Notes under the pieces: model-generated | The model's database searches: none | Told to the model about the DNA's origin: nothing | Seen by the model: the letters and a program-made list of their open reading frames with translations, nothing else | Position numbers and translations under genes: made by a program | Origin: Candidatus Omnitrophota bacterium | GTDB lineage: Bacteria; Omnitrophota; Omnitrophia; Omnitrophales; Aquincolibacteriaceae | Reading direction: 5' to 3' | Assembly (NCBI GenBank): GCA_016930235.1 | Contig: JAFGHI010000058.1 | Location: forward strand, 1 to 46,263 | DNA: 46,263 bases | Part shown: piece after piece, positions 8,704 through 17,099 of the stretch | How the letters are laid out: every line of letters begins with the position of its first letter | How positions within the stretch are numbered: position 1 is the stretch's first letter

Positions 8704-9420
8704 TTATAAGAGCCGATCGGCTAAATAGGTAGGTAATCCCACAGACTTAATTTTCTTGGCTGCAGTTTGATTATCATATTTCAAACGAATTAGCTCGAAC
8801 GAATATGCCTTATCGTCAAATAACCCAAAGGCCAGCCTCGGATCACGGTCTCGCGGCTGTCCTATACTTCCCGGGTTGATGAGGTATTTCTCATTCCCCC
8901 GAAGTCTCATAACTCCAGGTTGTAGATGTCTGGCCATCTTTGACTTTCCCTCAATCAACGTAGGAATATGGGTATGACCAAAAAAGCCAATATTTCCCTC
9001 AAGCAGCTTTAAGGAAGCTACAGCATCTTCATAGGACTTTAAGTAAAAAAACATCTCGGGCTCATCCAAGCTCCCATGGAAAAAGACCAGCCGGTCTTTG
9101 ACATGAACGTAGGGAAGCCCTCTGATTATATCTCGATAAGATTCATCTAAAACTTTCTCTGTCCAAGCAATGGCTTCAGCGGCTAGCGGATTGAACCCCT
9201 CCCGGATTTGTGGGGTGATCACAGCTTTTTCATGATTTCCCATCAGATTAACATCCACATGTTGCTGAACCCAATCAAAACACTCATTGGGATTTGCGCC
9301 ATAACCGACAACATCTCCGAGATGAATAATGCCATCCACCTTTTCTTTTTTGATGTAAGAAGCGGCCGCCTCGAGCGCTTCCCAATTCGAATGAATGTCA
9401 GCCATGATCGCTATTTTCAT
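8704..9420 (-). CDS. Metallophosphoesterase (calcineurin-like, YfcE/MJ0936 type)
   Basis: This 238-residue protein has the complete two-metal phosphoesterase signature: D8-x-H10 (MADIHSN), GD at 35-36 (LGDVVGYG), GNH at 61-63 (MGNHE), FFHGS near residue 113, and GHTHIP near 148. Family members are small cytoplasmic phosphodiesterases or phosphatases with varied substrates. A DxLA..LL tail follows the core. It lies 7 bases downstream of the YfhO-type membrane gene and is probably co-transcribed with it. Removal of a phosphate or phosphodiester from a sugar intermediate is possible, but the sequence does not reveal the substrate. Confidence 0.88.
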   Translation of the reverse strand: MKIAIMADIHSNWEALEAAASYIKKEKVDGIIHLGDVVGYGANPNECFDWVQQHVDVNLMGNHEKAVITPQIREGFNPLAAEAIAWTEKVLDESYRDIIRGLPYVHVKDRLVFFHGSLDEPEMFFYLKSYEDAVASLKLLEGNIGFFGHTHIPTLIEGKSKMARHLQPGVMRLRGNEKYLINPGSIGQPRDRDPRLAFGLFDDKAYSFELIRLKYDNQTAAKKIKSVGLPTYLADRLL

Positions 9421-9427
9421 AAAATTC

Positions 9428-11737
9428 CTACGGATTTAATCGACCGAATTTCGGGGCATATTTCAATCGAATTAAATGGCGTCCTTTCTTTAACGCAATC
9501 CCGCTCAAGATCCCATTCGTTTTCATGATTTCTGCCTCTTTTCCATCAACCGTCGCATTCCAACCGGAATCATAAGTTTCAGAGATCAGTAAGATCTGGT
9601 CACGAAAGCTGTCCACTTCCATGGATCGGCGCATTGTATCTTCAGAGATGATATGAACCCGATCCCTTTGGACATTTGCTCTATTTTCTCTGCCATAAAA
9701 AACCGGTTTTTGTTTTAGCCATATTTCTTGAAAGGGATCAAATTGAGAGTCCATCACCTTTCTGATTAAGGCATCCTCATTCGGTTCTATACGATAACTC
9801 GGGATAAGCCGATACCGCTCCATCACCGCAGGATTTTCGTAAATAGACCACGGTCCGTCTTGCAAAACTTTTTCTAGTTTATCGAGGGCAAGATTTCGAT
9901 CCGAAACGACATACTTAACATTCAACATACCCAAATGCTTGAGATGATCATACAGATAGTCATCGTCAACAGGATGGTAAGCAATGGAATCGTTAATCCC
10001 TCCCATAAAGGACATGAAATCATAATAATCCTTTAACACCAAGGGACTATAAGCATTTGCCGTCCTTAAGCCATAAATCATCCCCTTGGAGCCCGGCAGA
10101 GGTGCTTCACTCGGATTATGAGAATAATTAAAAATTCTTGCGCCATTTAAATGGCTTTCCAAAAAACGAACGGTCTTTGATCTCTCGAAAAAGCTTTGAT
10201 AAGCTTCATAATCACCCTGAATATCCGAGTAACTTAGATTAAGATCGGCCATCAATAATACAAGGACCGCCACGTAAAAAATAGTTTTGCGAATCTTCTG
10301 CAAAAGGAAGAGATAAATAATCCCAATGGCAGCTCCGATTTTTATCATGGGGAGGTAAATAATTTTGTTGCGAGGATCCAAAATGACTTTTGCCTGTTCC
10401 ATAAAAACAAGAAGCTTCGTTTCATAATGCCCCCACGCGAAGGGGTGCCCCGGCTGACCATAGATGAACTTCTTCATCAGCCATTCGCCTAAAACCATCA
10501 ACGGCCCTTCAAAGAAATAAAATGTCACCCATGCAATCACACTGAGAATAAATGCAGCCATTGCGGCCAAGGTAAAAATCATGGCCCCACGTCTGACTCG
10601 CACATCCTTTTCATTTTTTAATACCCATTGCATTCCGTACGCACTCAGAACGCATAGGAAAAACCCTGCAAAAAAGATGAATTTTACAGGCGTTCTAAAG
10701 GAATAAAACCGAAACAATTTGACCAGCATCACATAAAGAGGGCTCCACTGCCCCAACGCCAAAAGCAAAGAAAGAATCACCAGCCAGTAAAATGATTTTT
10801 TTTCGCTTTCTCGAAAACAAAGAAAAGCAATGATCATAAAATAAAGAGGCACCATGCCGAGGTAAAGCTTACTGACAAACATACCTTCGAGACTTGGAAA
10901 GAAAAGGCACGAGAGCGCAAAGGGCGAATAAGATCCCACGTAAGCAAAACCTTCCTGAGGATTTGCGCGGTTCGATTGGATTGCAAGTTTAAAGGTCAAA
11001 ATGAGCTGGGGATAAGCCAGGACCGCGGCAATGAATACAGCCAAGACAAAACCCGCTAGAGACATGACTAAGATACGGTAATCTTTTTTTTTCTCATCAA
11101 AAAAACGCGCCAGGAGGTAGAAACCGGAGAACAAGATCGCATACGCGGCAAACTGCAGGTAACCCGCCAAGAGTTGTAAAGAAAAGAGAACGCCAAGAAG
11201 AATACTTATTCGCCACATCTTCATGCTGCCGGAGATCATGCGATCAATCATCCACAGTGCCAACGGAAACCATGTCAATACCTTCAGCGAAGTAATGTTG
11301 TAATACGCACCTCCTAACGTCGATCCAAAGAGATAAACAAACGTCCCAAAAAAGATAGCTCGGCTTTCTAAACCAAGTGATTTCAAATATTGAAGCATAA
11401 AGAAAGCTGATAAAAGGAGGTGAAAGCAAATATTCCAGGCATATCCCTCTCGAATAGGGAAAAGGCCATAAAACAAAATATTGGGCAAATAAAAGGCGCC
11501 CACTTGGCCTTCTGCAACCAAAGGGAAGCCTGCCTGAATCTTATCCGTCCAAAAAGGAAGTGAGCCGGATTTGAGGTTTCGAGCAAGCTCAAAAGCCCAA
11601 GGGAAATGTTGTTCTGCATGGTCGGCAACCAGCCATGCTCCATGAGCTAGGAATATATTTCGATAAAAAACCACAAGTACAGTGACTATTAAGAAATATG
11701 GCCAATAGACAAGAATGAGTCTTTTTGCTTTCTCCAT
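9428..11737 (-). CDS. YfhO-family multipass membrane protein (GT-C-type glycosyltransferase candidate)
   Basis: This 769-residue protein has about a dozen hydrophobic segments in its first two thirds, followed by a soluble C-terminal region ending in a beta-rich domain with SGWNATVDGKEAEI, the hallmark C-terminal motif of YfhO proteins. The N-terminal segment is a TM helix followed by GAWLVADHAEQHFPWAFELA, whose acidic loop is where GT-C enzymes bind their lipid-linked donor. In Firmicutes YfhO works with a polyprenyl-phosphate GT2 to glycosylate teichoic acid outside the cell. Here it may add a sugar side branch to the glycan. It is divergent from the plus-strand radical SAM gene across a 204-base gap and is followed after 7 bases by the phosphoesterase gene. 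A second copy of the family lies at 21490-24087. Confidence 0.82.
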   Translation of the reverse strand: MEKAKRLILVYWPYFLIVTVLVVFYRNIFLAHGAWLVADHAEQHFPWAFELARNLKSGSLPFWTDKIQAGFPLVAEGQVGAFYLPNILFYGLFPIREGYAWNICFHLLLSAFFMLQYLKSLGLESRAIFFGTFVYLFGSTLGGAYYNITSLKVLTWFPLALWMIDRMISGSMKMWRISILLGVLFSLQLLAGYLQFAAYAILFSGFYLLARFFDEKKKDYRILVMSLAGFVLAVFIAAVLAYPQLILTFKLAIQSNRANPQEGFAYVGSYSPFALSCLFFPSLEGMFVSKLYLGMVPLYFMIIAFLCFRESEKKSFYWLVILSLLLALGQWSPLYVMLVKLFRFYSFRTPVKFIFFAGFFLCVLSAYGMQWVLKNEKDVRVRRGAMIFTLAAMAAFILSVIAWVTFYFFEGPLMVLGEWLMKKFIYGQPGHPFAWGHYETKLLVFMEQAKVILDPRNKIIYLPMIKIGAAIGIIYLFLLQKIRKTIFYVAVLVLLMADLNLSYSDIQGDYEAYQSFFERSKTVRFLESHLNGARIFNYSHNPSEAPLPGSKGMIYGLRTANAYSPLVLKDYYDFMSFMGGINDSIAYHPVDDDYLYDHLKHLGMLNVKYVVSDRNLALDKLEKVLQDGPWSIYENPAVMERYRLIPSYRIEPNEDALIRKVMDSQFDPFQEIWLKQKPVFYGRENRANVQRDRVHIISEDTMRRSMEVDSFRDQILLISETYDSGWNATVDGKEAEIMKTNGILSGIALKKGRHLIRLKYAPKFGRLNP

Positions 11738-11775
11738 AACGAATAGTTTACCTTTGATGACTTACTGCACGTTTT

Positions 11776-11801
11776 CGAGTCAATAACTCGTTTTTTACTC
11801 G
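11776..11801. repeat. CGAGT/ACTCG inverted and direct repeat upstream of the YfhO-type gene
   Basis: CGAGT at 11776-11780 can pair with ACTCG at 11786-11790 across a 5-base loop, or with a second ACTCG at 11797-11801. The two ACTCG copies are separated by six T. The element lies 38-64 bases upstream of the ATG of the YfhO-type gene, in its probable leader. It could be an operator or a weak leader hairpin; the stem is only 5 base pairs. Confidence 0.3.
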
Positions 11802-11847
11802 TAAATGCGTCAACTCCTTGCATCCCAATAGGTTGTGGTATCTTTTC

Positions 11848-11876
11848 TTGACTACTCCGAAAATTATACGTAAACT
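11848..11876 (+). promoter_or_regulatory. Candidate sigma70-type promoter for the plus-strand radical SAM gene
   Basis: TTGACT at 11848-11853 (5 of 6 to TTGACA) and TAAACT at 11871-11876 (4 of 6 to TATAAT) are separated by 17 bases. The ATG of the plus-strand gene lies 65 bases further on. A minus-strand TATAAT at 11863-11868 overlaps the spacer but has no good -35 partner. Confidence 0.4.
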
Positions 11877-11941
11877 TATGGTTCGAAATCTAGCACAAAA
11901 GGGGAAAATCTCAAAGGATATCGTCGTATCCGAGAGTCATC

Positions 11942-13591
11942 ATGCCATACACGTCTTCAACCGGCGTACAAGATCAAGGCAAAACAGATTCATACTCCCG
12001 CGCTTCTGAATTAAAACAAGGTATCGTTTTCAACCCTGAAGAATTCAGAGGTTGCCAAAAAAAGCGCGTGATGCTTGTTGTCCCACCTAGTACGCTCGAA
12101 ACCGAGTTTGGCCGCTTAGCCTCCGCCGGAGCCGAGCTCCCCCTTCTGGGGATGGCTTATATCGCTTCAGCCATCAGAAAAATCGGACACCCTATTTTCC
12201 TCAAAGATTACTATGCCGAGGCCCAGAGCTGGGACTCCGTCGAAAGAGATATCGTTATTTTTCAGCCGGATGTCATCGCAACCGCCGGTTTTATCAACAA
12301 TATGGACAGGTGTCTTAAGCTCTTTGAAATAGCAAAGCGCGTTAATCCAAAGATAGTGACGGTTTTAGGTGGCCCACAGGCTTCCATTTTTCCCGATGAC
12401 GCCATGCAATCCCCCCACCTTGACTGTTTGACAACAAGTGAGTCCGAAATATCCTTCAGCCGTCTTGTCTCTTACGTTGAAGACATTGAAGCATGGTCAA
12501 CCTTCAAAGGAGTTGTTTATCGACATCCCAAAACAGGCGAAATCATAAAAAACGAGCACCAGCCCCTCATGAAAGATCTGGATTCGGTTCCCTTTCCAGC
12601 GCTTGATCTTTATCCGATGAGAAAATATTACCCGGCGGTTTATATTCGAGGGAAAAAAGTTGCGACCCTCGTGACAAGCCGGGGATGTCCTTACAACTGC
12701 ACATTCTGCAATGCTAAGATGACTTATGGGCGAACGCTTCGCTATCACAGCGAAAAACGTGTCATTAACGAACTTGATTACCTCATGGATCGCTACGGGT
12801 TTGACAGTTTCCAATTCTATGATGATATGTTCACCGCCGTCCGATCACGCGTTATCAAGCTTTGCGAAGTCATGCTCAAAACAAATCGAAAATATCAATG
12901 GATGTGTTACACTCGCACAGACCGGGTTGATCTAGAGCTTTTAAAACTCATGAAAAGAGCCGGGTGTTATATGATCAGTTACGGAATCGAAGCCGGAGAT
13001 CAAGTTCTCTTGGATAAAATCAGAAAGAATCTTACCGTAGAGGACAATCAAAAAGCCGTCGAATGGACTTCTAAAGCGGGAATCCTCAATATCGGTACTT
13101 TTATGTTGGGCCTCCCAAGCGAAACTCCCGAGCAGACAAAAAACACGATTGATTTTGCATGCAAGAATAAATTCGACTACGCCATTTTTGGAATTACGGA
13201 ACCCTATCCGGGCACTGATTTGTGGAATGACGCTTTACAAGAGGGCTATTTCATCGAAGCCGATGATCAACACACAAACGTCCTCTTGCCGAACTTCTCG
13301 AAAATTTGGGTCCCCAACGGTCGAAAGCGTAGCGAGCTGGAAGCGATGAACCGACGGGCTTATAAAAGTTTTTATTTCCGCCCAAGGGCATTTTTACGAT
13401 GGCTGATCAATTTTGCCCATATTCCTCTCGGACGTTCCTTCCGGTATATCAAAGCCGGGGTTGAATACATCATCCTGTTTCCGGCCAAAGACCTTCTGGA
13501 TCGCTTAATCACCCGATTTTTCTCCGCGCTCCCATTTTCAAAAAACAAAAAAGATAAGCCCAAATCTCATTTCGGAGTTAAATACGGCTGA
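11942..13591 (+). CDS. B12-binding-domain radical SAM protein
   Basis: This 549-residue protein has an N-terminal cobalamin-binding-like Rossmann domain (about 42-180: RVMLVVPPS, PLLGMAYIASAIRK, VLGGPQASIFPD). A radical SAM domain follows with CPYNCTFC (C249-x3-C253-x2-C256) and the usual downstream FYDDMFT and SYGIEAGDQ strands. The DxHxxG motif that supplies the cobalt-ligating His in base-off proteins is not present (the position reads DYYAEA), so cobalamin, if bound, would lack that ligand. The ATG at 11942 is preceded by an in-frame stop at 11891. A later start near residue 44 is possible, since the first 40 residues are not family-like. It is the only plus-strand gene in the window, so it is regulated separately. 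The substrate is unknown; relatives methylate or rearrange lipids, sugars and natural products. Confidence 0.85.
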   Translation: MPYTSSTGVQDQGKTDSYSRASELKQGIVFNPEEFRGCQKKRVMLVVPPSTLETEFGRLASAGAELPLLGMAYIASAIRKIGHPIFLKDYYAEAQSWDSVERDIVIFQPDVIATAGFINNMDRCLKLFEIAKRVNPKIVTVLGGPQASIFPDDAMQSPHLDCLTTSESEISFSRLVSYVEDIEAWSTFKGVVYRHPKTGEIIKNEHQPLMKDLDSVPFPALDLYPMRKYYPAVYIRGKKVATLVTSRGCPYNCTFCNAKMTYGRTLRYHSEKRVINELDYLMDRYGFDSFQFYDDMFTAVRSRVIKLCEVMLKTNRKYQWMCYTRTDRVDLELLKLMKRAGCYMISYGIEAGDQVLLDKIRKNLTVEDNQKAVEWTSKAGILNIGTFMLGLPSETPEQTKNTIDFACKNKFDYAIFGITEPYPGTDLWNDALQEGYFIEADDQHTNVLLPNFSKIWVPNGRKRSELEAMNRRAYKSFYFRPRAFLRWLINFAHIPLGRSFRYIKAGVEYIILFPAKDLLDRLITRFFSALPFSKNKKDKPKSHFGVKYG

Positions 13592-13605
13592 AGAACATCC
13601 AGCCG
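13585..13605. terminator. Weak hairpin between convergent genes
   Basis: CGGCTG at 13585-13590 and CAGCCG at 13600-13605 can form a 6-bp GC-rich stem with a 9-base loop at the junction of two convergent genes. No T-tract follows on either strand, so it is at best a weak bidirectional terminator. Confidence 0.25.
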
Positions 13606-13645
13606 CTACCATCATCCGCAGACTCTATTCAATGCAAGACAAGTG

Positions 13646-14572
13646 CTAAGAGATTTTGTTGCGGGTAAATTCCCGAGCATAATCAGCCGTAACGACTGTT
13701 TCATACCTCGACTTCAAGAGACCTATGGTTTTCCGCATCGATTTAAGTTTTTTTTCCAGAGGCATTTTGACGTTGGGATGAACCGCTAGTTCGGGCGGGA
13801 CATGGCGACTCAGATCGGCGAACTCTATCAAATGGAACAGATAAGCAATGTACGGCTGCCGAAAGAATGGAACGGCCAATCTCTTATAAAAATCCCAGAT
13901 CGAAAGATGAAAGTTGCTATAAAACGGTAAATGGAAAATACGCGTCCTCGCCATTGGGATTTCCATAATGCGGCGGGGCTCTCCCTCCGTCATCCAATCA
14001 GATTTAGAGGGAAAATAGGGGCGATGAGGGATCCTAGCTTTTCCCGATCCAAAACCGCGTGGCGCTCCTTTTTGACGATAAATCCAATGGTAAATCTGGT
14101 ACGGAACATTCATCCGGCTCCAGAAAGCCGACCCATCGTAAAGGTAAGATCGCTCCTCCAACATATCCATGATTTCATTGTTCATCTCATAGCTGGGAGA
14201 GCGAAAACCAACAGGCCGAACACCTGTAACTTCTTGGATAAGATCGGCCGCTCGATCAATTTGAAAAGCAATCTGGTCTTCACTTTGTGTGGTCAAACCA
14301 AATGGATGAGAATAGGAATGATTTGCAATTTCATGCCCTTCCCGGTGGGCACGCAAGACGCTTTCCCTGGCTGATGGACTTTTCTCGAGGTCTTCCCCAA
14401 CGCAAAAGAATGTGATCTTGATCCCACAGTCCGAAAATAAATTGAGTGCCTCATCCATCGCCTTTCGATAATAAGCATCCATTTCTTCGTTGGAATAAGG
14501 CACATCCCTGTAACCCCAAAAATTAAGGAGAGGCCGCGGCGAATCCATGTCCATGTGATAAGAAATCTTCAT
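13646..14572 (-). CDS. Polysaccharide deacetylase (NodB/CE4-like)
   Basis: This 308-residue protein matches the carbohydrate esterase 4 fold. The opening strand YHMDMDS places the metal and catalytic Asp residues at 8 and 10, ITFFCVGEDLE at about 53-63 is the family's second strand, and NHSYSHP gives H85-x3-H89. Further on, RPVGFRSPSYEM is the third family motif. There is no signal peptide, so it should act in the cytoplasm, on a lipid-linked or small-molecule N-acetyl substrate rather than on the finished polymer. It is the last gene of the carrier-protein operon, 22 bases after the carrier protein gene, and converges on the plus-strand radical SAM gene. Confidence 0.87.
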   Translation of the reverse strand: MKISYHMDMDSPRPLLNFWGYRDVPYSNEEMDAYYRKAMDEALNLFSDCGIKITFFCVGEDLEKSPSARESVLRAHREGHEIANHSYSHPFGLTTQSEDQIAFQIDRAADLIQEVTGVRPVGFRSPSYEMNNEIMDMLEERSYLYDGSAFWSRMNVPYQIYHWIYRQKGAPRGFGSGKARIPHRPYFPSKSDWMTEGEPRRIMEIPMARTRIFHLPFYSNFHLSIWDFYKRLAVPFFRQPYIAYLFHLIEFADLSRHVPPELAVHPNVKMPLEKKLKSMRKTIGLLKSRYETVVTADYAREFTRNKIS

Positions 14573-14594
14573 CGGATGATACTTTCTTGACGAT

Positions 14595-14894
14595 CTAGGC
14601 CGTCTTAGAATCCTTCTGGCATGCCAATTCTGTTATGAGTTCCGATAATCCTTGAATCGTTGAAAACCTCGGATCCTGAAAATGGTCTTCTGAAAACCGG
14701 ATATGAAATGTCCCTTCCAAAGCCGTCATCAATTCCATTAAGCCGAGCGAATCGACCAATCCGAGTTCAAAATAATTGCTTTTGAGACTTTCGCCCGTCT
14801 TGTCAATATTTGTGCCGCGTTTTTCAAACCAATCGATCAACCAGCCTCGTACTTGGTCGCTTTGCATTTCTTCCCCATAAGCTGATTCGCTCAA
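14595..14894 (-). CDS. Acyl/peptidyl carrier protein
   Basis: This 99-residue carrier protein has the phosphopantetheine-attachment motif VDSLGLMEL, with Ser49 as the probable attachment site in the conserved DSL, and the usual acidic four-helix length. It is somewhat longer than fatty-acid-synthase ACPs at the N-terminus. The start is TTG, supported by a GGAGG 6 bases upstream and by the TTGA overlap with the stop of the VOC gene; the next ATG, at residue 10, would lose that signal. Neighbouring AMP-ligase and aminotransferase genes suggest that it carries an activated acyl or amino acid rather than serving housekeeping fatty acid synthesis. Confidence 0.85.
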   Translation of the reverse strand: MSESAYGEEMQSDQVRGWLIDWFEKRGTNIDKTGESLKSNYFELGLVDSLGLMELMTALEGTFHIRFSEDHFQDPRFSTIQGLSELITELACQKDSKTA

Positions 14895-15760
14895 TTTCTA
14901 CCTCCACCCAATTCTCGCGCATTCTCCTTTTCAAATTCAATGAGCTCAATCAATTCTCCGCTTGGCCCTCGAGCGATGGTAATCCACAACCGTTTCTTAT
15001 TGATCAGATGCTCGGAAGACTCACTTGCTTCGAGCGCTCCATATTCGAGCAATCGCGCGCGATCTTGAATAATATTGTTACTCAAAAAGGCGATGCACGT
15101 AAAACCTGAATCATCCAAGCATAACGGCACGCTCTTTGATTCCGTTTCAAAAAGGATAATTTCCAGTGACCATCTCGGAATCAGAGACTTCCAAGCCAGG
15201 TGGACCCAACCCCTTCCATCCACATGACCGTCATTGATTCTTCGAACCCCAATCCCCTTCTCCCAAAAGGTGTTCGAACGTTCCAAATCGACCACAGGGA
15301 CTAATACGGCACGAACTGTCGCATTTTTAACAACCTTTTCCTGTTTCTTTGTAATGGGACTAGGCAAATACCATAACTGGGCATGAAAAGGGTCCCATAA
15401 CCCCGCAAGAGCACCCTTACATCCCACTGTTACTTCCCAATCCTTCGACGAACATGGCAAGTCACCGGCAAAAGGCTTAGTGCCATCAGGAGCACTTTCC
15501 ATAAGGATCTGATACCACGACGGCCTATCTTTGAGTGGCGCGTCGTGCCCGGTAAGCTCCAGAGAAACTCCACGGTCCGTTTGGCAATAAGCGACCGAGT
15601 GAATAGGCTGGTAGCATGACAAAAATGGCTTCTTGGTCTCGCTATTCGTTAATTCGTCCTGAACAAATTTGACACAATAACCTTGGTCCTGGAGGTTTCT
15701 CAGCCCTGCAGACAAAATATGATTTGACGAAAGCGCAAGATGGTCAACACCAAGAATCAT
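14891..15760 (-). CDS. VOC (glyoxalase/dioxygenase fold) superfamily protein
   Basis: This 289-residue protein starts with ILGVDHLALSS, the opening strand of a vicinal-oxygen-chelate module with a possible metal His at residue 7. The first module closes with GVSLELTGHD. Later modules contain VRAVLVPVVDLERSNTFWEKGIG, GWVHLAWKS and the closing GELIELIEFE. Most likely there are two paired VOC modules, as in extradiol dioxygenases and glyoxalase I fusions. The metal set is only partly recognisable, so catalysis is uncertain. The ATG overlaps the upstream aminotransferase stop as ATGA. Epimerisation, isomerisation or ring chemistry on the metabolite handled by the neighbouring enzymes is an inference from the family. 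Confidence 0.72.
   Translation of the reverse strand: MILGVDHLALSSNHILSAGLRNLQDQGYCVKFVQDELTNSETKKPFLSCYQPIHSVAYCQTDRGVSLELTGHDAPLKDRPSWYQILMESAPDGTKPFAGDLPCSSKDWEVTVGCKGALAGLWDPFHAQLWYLPSPITKKQEKVVKNATVRAVLVPVVDLERSNTFWEKGIGVRRINDGHVDGRGWVHLAWKSLIPRWSLEIILFETESKSVPLCLDDSGFTCIAFLSNNIIQDRARLLEYGALEASESSEHLINKKRLWITIARGPSGELIELIEFEKENARELGGGRN
14901..14905 (-). promoter_or_regulatory. Ribosome binding site that fixes the TTG start of the carrier protein
   Basis: GGAGG on the minus strand lies 6 bases upstream of the TTG at 14894-14892, within the last codons of the VOC gene. It is a near-consensus Shine-Dalgarno sequence at ideal spacing and is the main reason to accept the unusual TTG start. 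Confidence 0.65.
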
Positions 15761-17070
15761 GGCAGCGGAGCTCGTACCTTCTCGGTTCTTTTTGATTTCT
15801 GCTTTTTTCCGGCCGTGGTTTCTTTGAGGGTGGTTTCAATCTCAGCTTGCCCTTGGCGTTCATCGGGCCCACTTGAATCATCAGCTTCTTGATTTTGTTC
15901 AGTGGTAAAAACAGCTCCTGAAGCCTTGGTTTCGACAATCATCCCCTTAATTTTCTTCAACGCATAGAGAATTCTCTCTTCGGATTCCGTCCCGATACTT
16001 ACCCGAATAAAACGATCCGTGCTCTTTCCGTAAGCAAAACCCGGTACCACCGATATCCCGTAGCGCCCAAGAAGGTCCGTGGCAAAATCAAAGGAGGTCC
16101 CAGGATAATCCCCCAAGGACACAAAGAAGTAGAATGTGGATCCTCCCGACAAGCATTCCAACCCCACCCCTTTCATCATTTCTGCGACGCGCGCGCGTTT
16201 TTCCACAACGGCACGAGCCTGAGGAAGCGTATAGGAGAGAATCTCATCAAAATATTTCGCACAATACATGAGAAGAATGGTCGAAGCGCAAGTGATCACA
16301 TGCTGATTCACTTTCAACAGCGCCTGGATGAATTCCGGATGACCGATCGTGTAACCAATACGCCATCCCGAGATACCCATATTCTTCGACAATGAATTGA
16401 TGATAATGATAAACTCTTTACCGGGACTAAACTTTCCGACCGATTGAAAGGCATCATCCAGGACAAAATCGCTATAGGCCTCATCCACCATAAGGTAAAT
16501 TCCGCGATCCGCACATAATTCCGTCAGCTGCCTAATTCCTTCTGCCGGATAGATACGCCCCGCAGGATTGTTGGGATTGTTTAATACAACCATCCTTGTT
16601 CTGGGCGTGATAAACTTCAAAAAATCCTGGATATCCACATCGTATGGAATAAACCGCGTCCTCGCACCGCAAAGCCGGGCCTGTTCCGGATAACTAAGCC
16701 AACAAGGCTCGTGAACAACCACTTCCTCTCCCGGCTGCAGCACACATAACATGCTCATGAAGATAAGCGGCTTTGAGCCTGCAGAAATAAGAATTTCGCT
16801 TTTCGAATTGACGGGCACACCATACTGCCGGTGATAAAAATTGGCGATTCTTTCCCGAAGCTCCGGAATCCCCTGCGATTCTGAATAATGATACCCTTTA
16901 ACAAAATCCAGCGCTTTGAAATCAAACATGGGTATATCAAAAAAAGCTTCCCCCAATGAAAGAACGATCACATCCTGCCCCGCACGCTTGCGCTCATACA
17001 CCATCTGGTTGAAGCGGATCGACATCGCCTGCGGAATCTCTTCCACCGCAGGATTGAATAAATGCTTCAT
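15757..17070 (-). CDS. PLP-dependent aminotransferase, class I/II, with charged C-terminal tail
   Basis: This is a fold-type I aminotransferase (437 residues from the ATG at 17070). NNPNNPAG at 164-171 and the Asp of VDEAYSD (D196) contact PLP, and the Schiff-base lysine is K229 in NSLSKNMGISGWRIGY. The GWRIGY arginine helps hold the cofactor phosphate. The best match is the aspartate/aromatic aminotransferase subgroup. About 60 residues follow the normal family end (about 379-437) and are rich in Glu, Gln, Lys and Thr, a low-complexity tail not usual for the family. The start at 17070 has GGGAAAG 6 bases upstream. An in-frame ATG at 17097 sits 2 bases after the upstream stop and would add 9 residues. 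It probably makes the amino donor, acceptor or keto acid used by the ligase and carrier protein. Confidence 0.88.
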   Translation of the reverse strand: MKHLFNPAVEEIPQAMSIRFNQMVYERKRAGQDVIVLSLGEAFFDIPMFDFKALDFVKGYHYSESQGIPELRERIANFYHRQYGVPVNSKSEILISAGSKPLIFMSMLCVLQPGEEVVVHEPCWLSYPEQARLCGARTRFIPYDVDIQDFLKFITPRTRMVVLNNPNNPAGRIYPAEGIRQLTELCADRGIYLMVDEAYSDFVLDDAFQSVGKFSPGKEFIIIINSLSKNMGISGWRIGYTIGHPEFIQALLKVNQHVITCASTILLMYCAKYFDEILSYTLPQARAVVEKRARVAEMMKGVGLECLSGGSTFYFFVSLGDYPGTSFDFATDLLGRYGISVVPGFAYGKSTDRFIRVSIGTESEERILYALKKIKGMIVETKASGAVFTTEQNQEADDSSGPDERQGQAEIETTLKETTAGKKQKSKRTEKVRAPLP

Positions 17071-17099
17071 GATGGGCTTTCCCTTTTTCGGAGTCATAT

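Noticed and set aside
11776-11796. CGAGT-loop-ACTCG hairpin followed by six T, looking like a plus-strand terminator
   Set aside because: The stem is only 5 bp and no plus-strand gene lies upstream to terminate.
11863-11868. Perfect minus-strand TATAAT upstream of the YfhO-type gene
   Set aside because: No acceptable -35 was found at 16-18 bases, and the hexamer falls in the spacer of the plus-strand candidate.
11818-12009. Plus-strand 63-codon frame overlapping the start of the radical SAM gene
   Set aside because: No ribosome site or family match, and it overlaps the start of a longer convincing gene.
13931-14374. Plus-strand open frame of 147 codons opposite the polysaccharide deacetylase
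   Set aside because: The deacetylase motifs on the minus strand are convincing, and the plus frame shows no domain or ribosome site.
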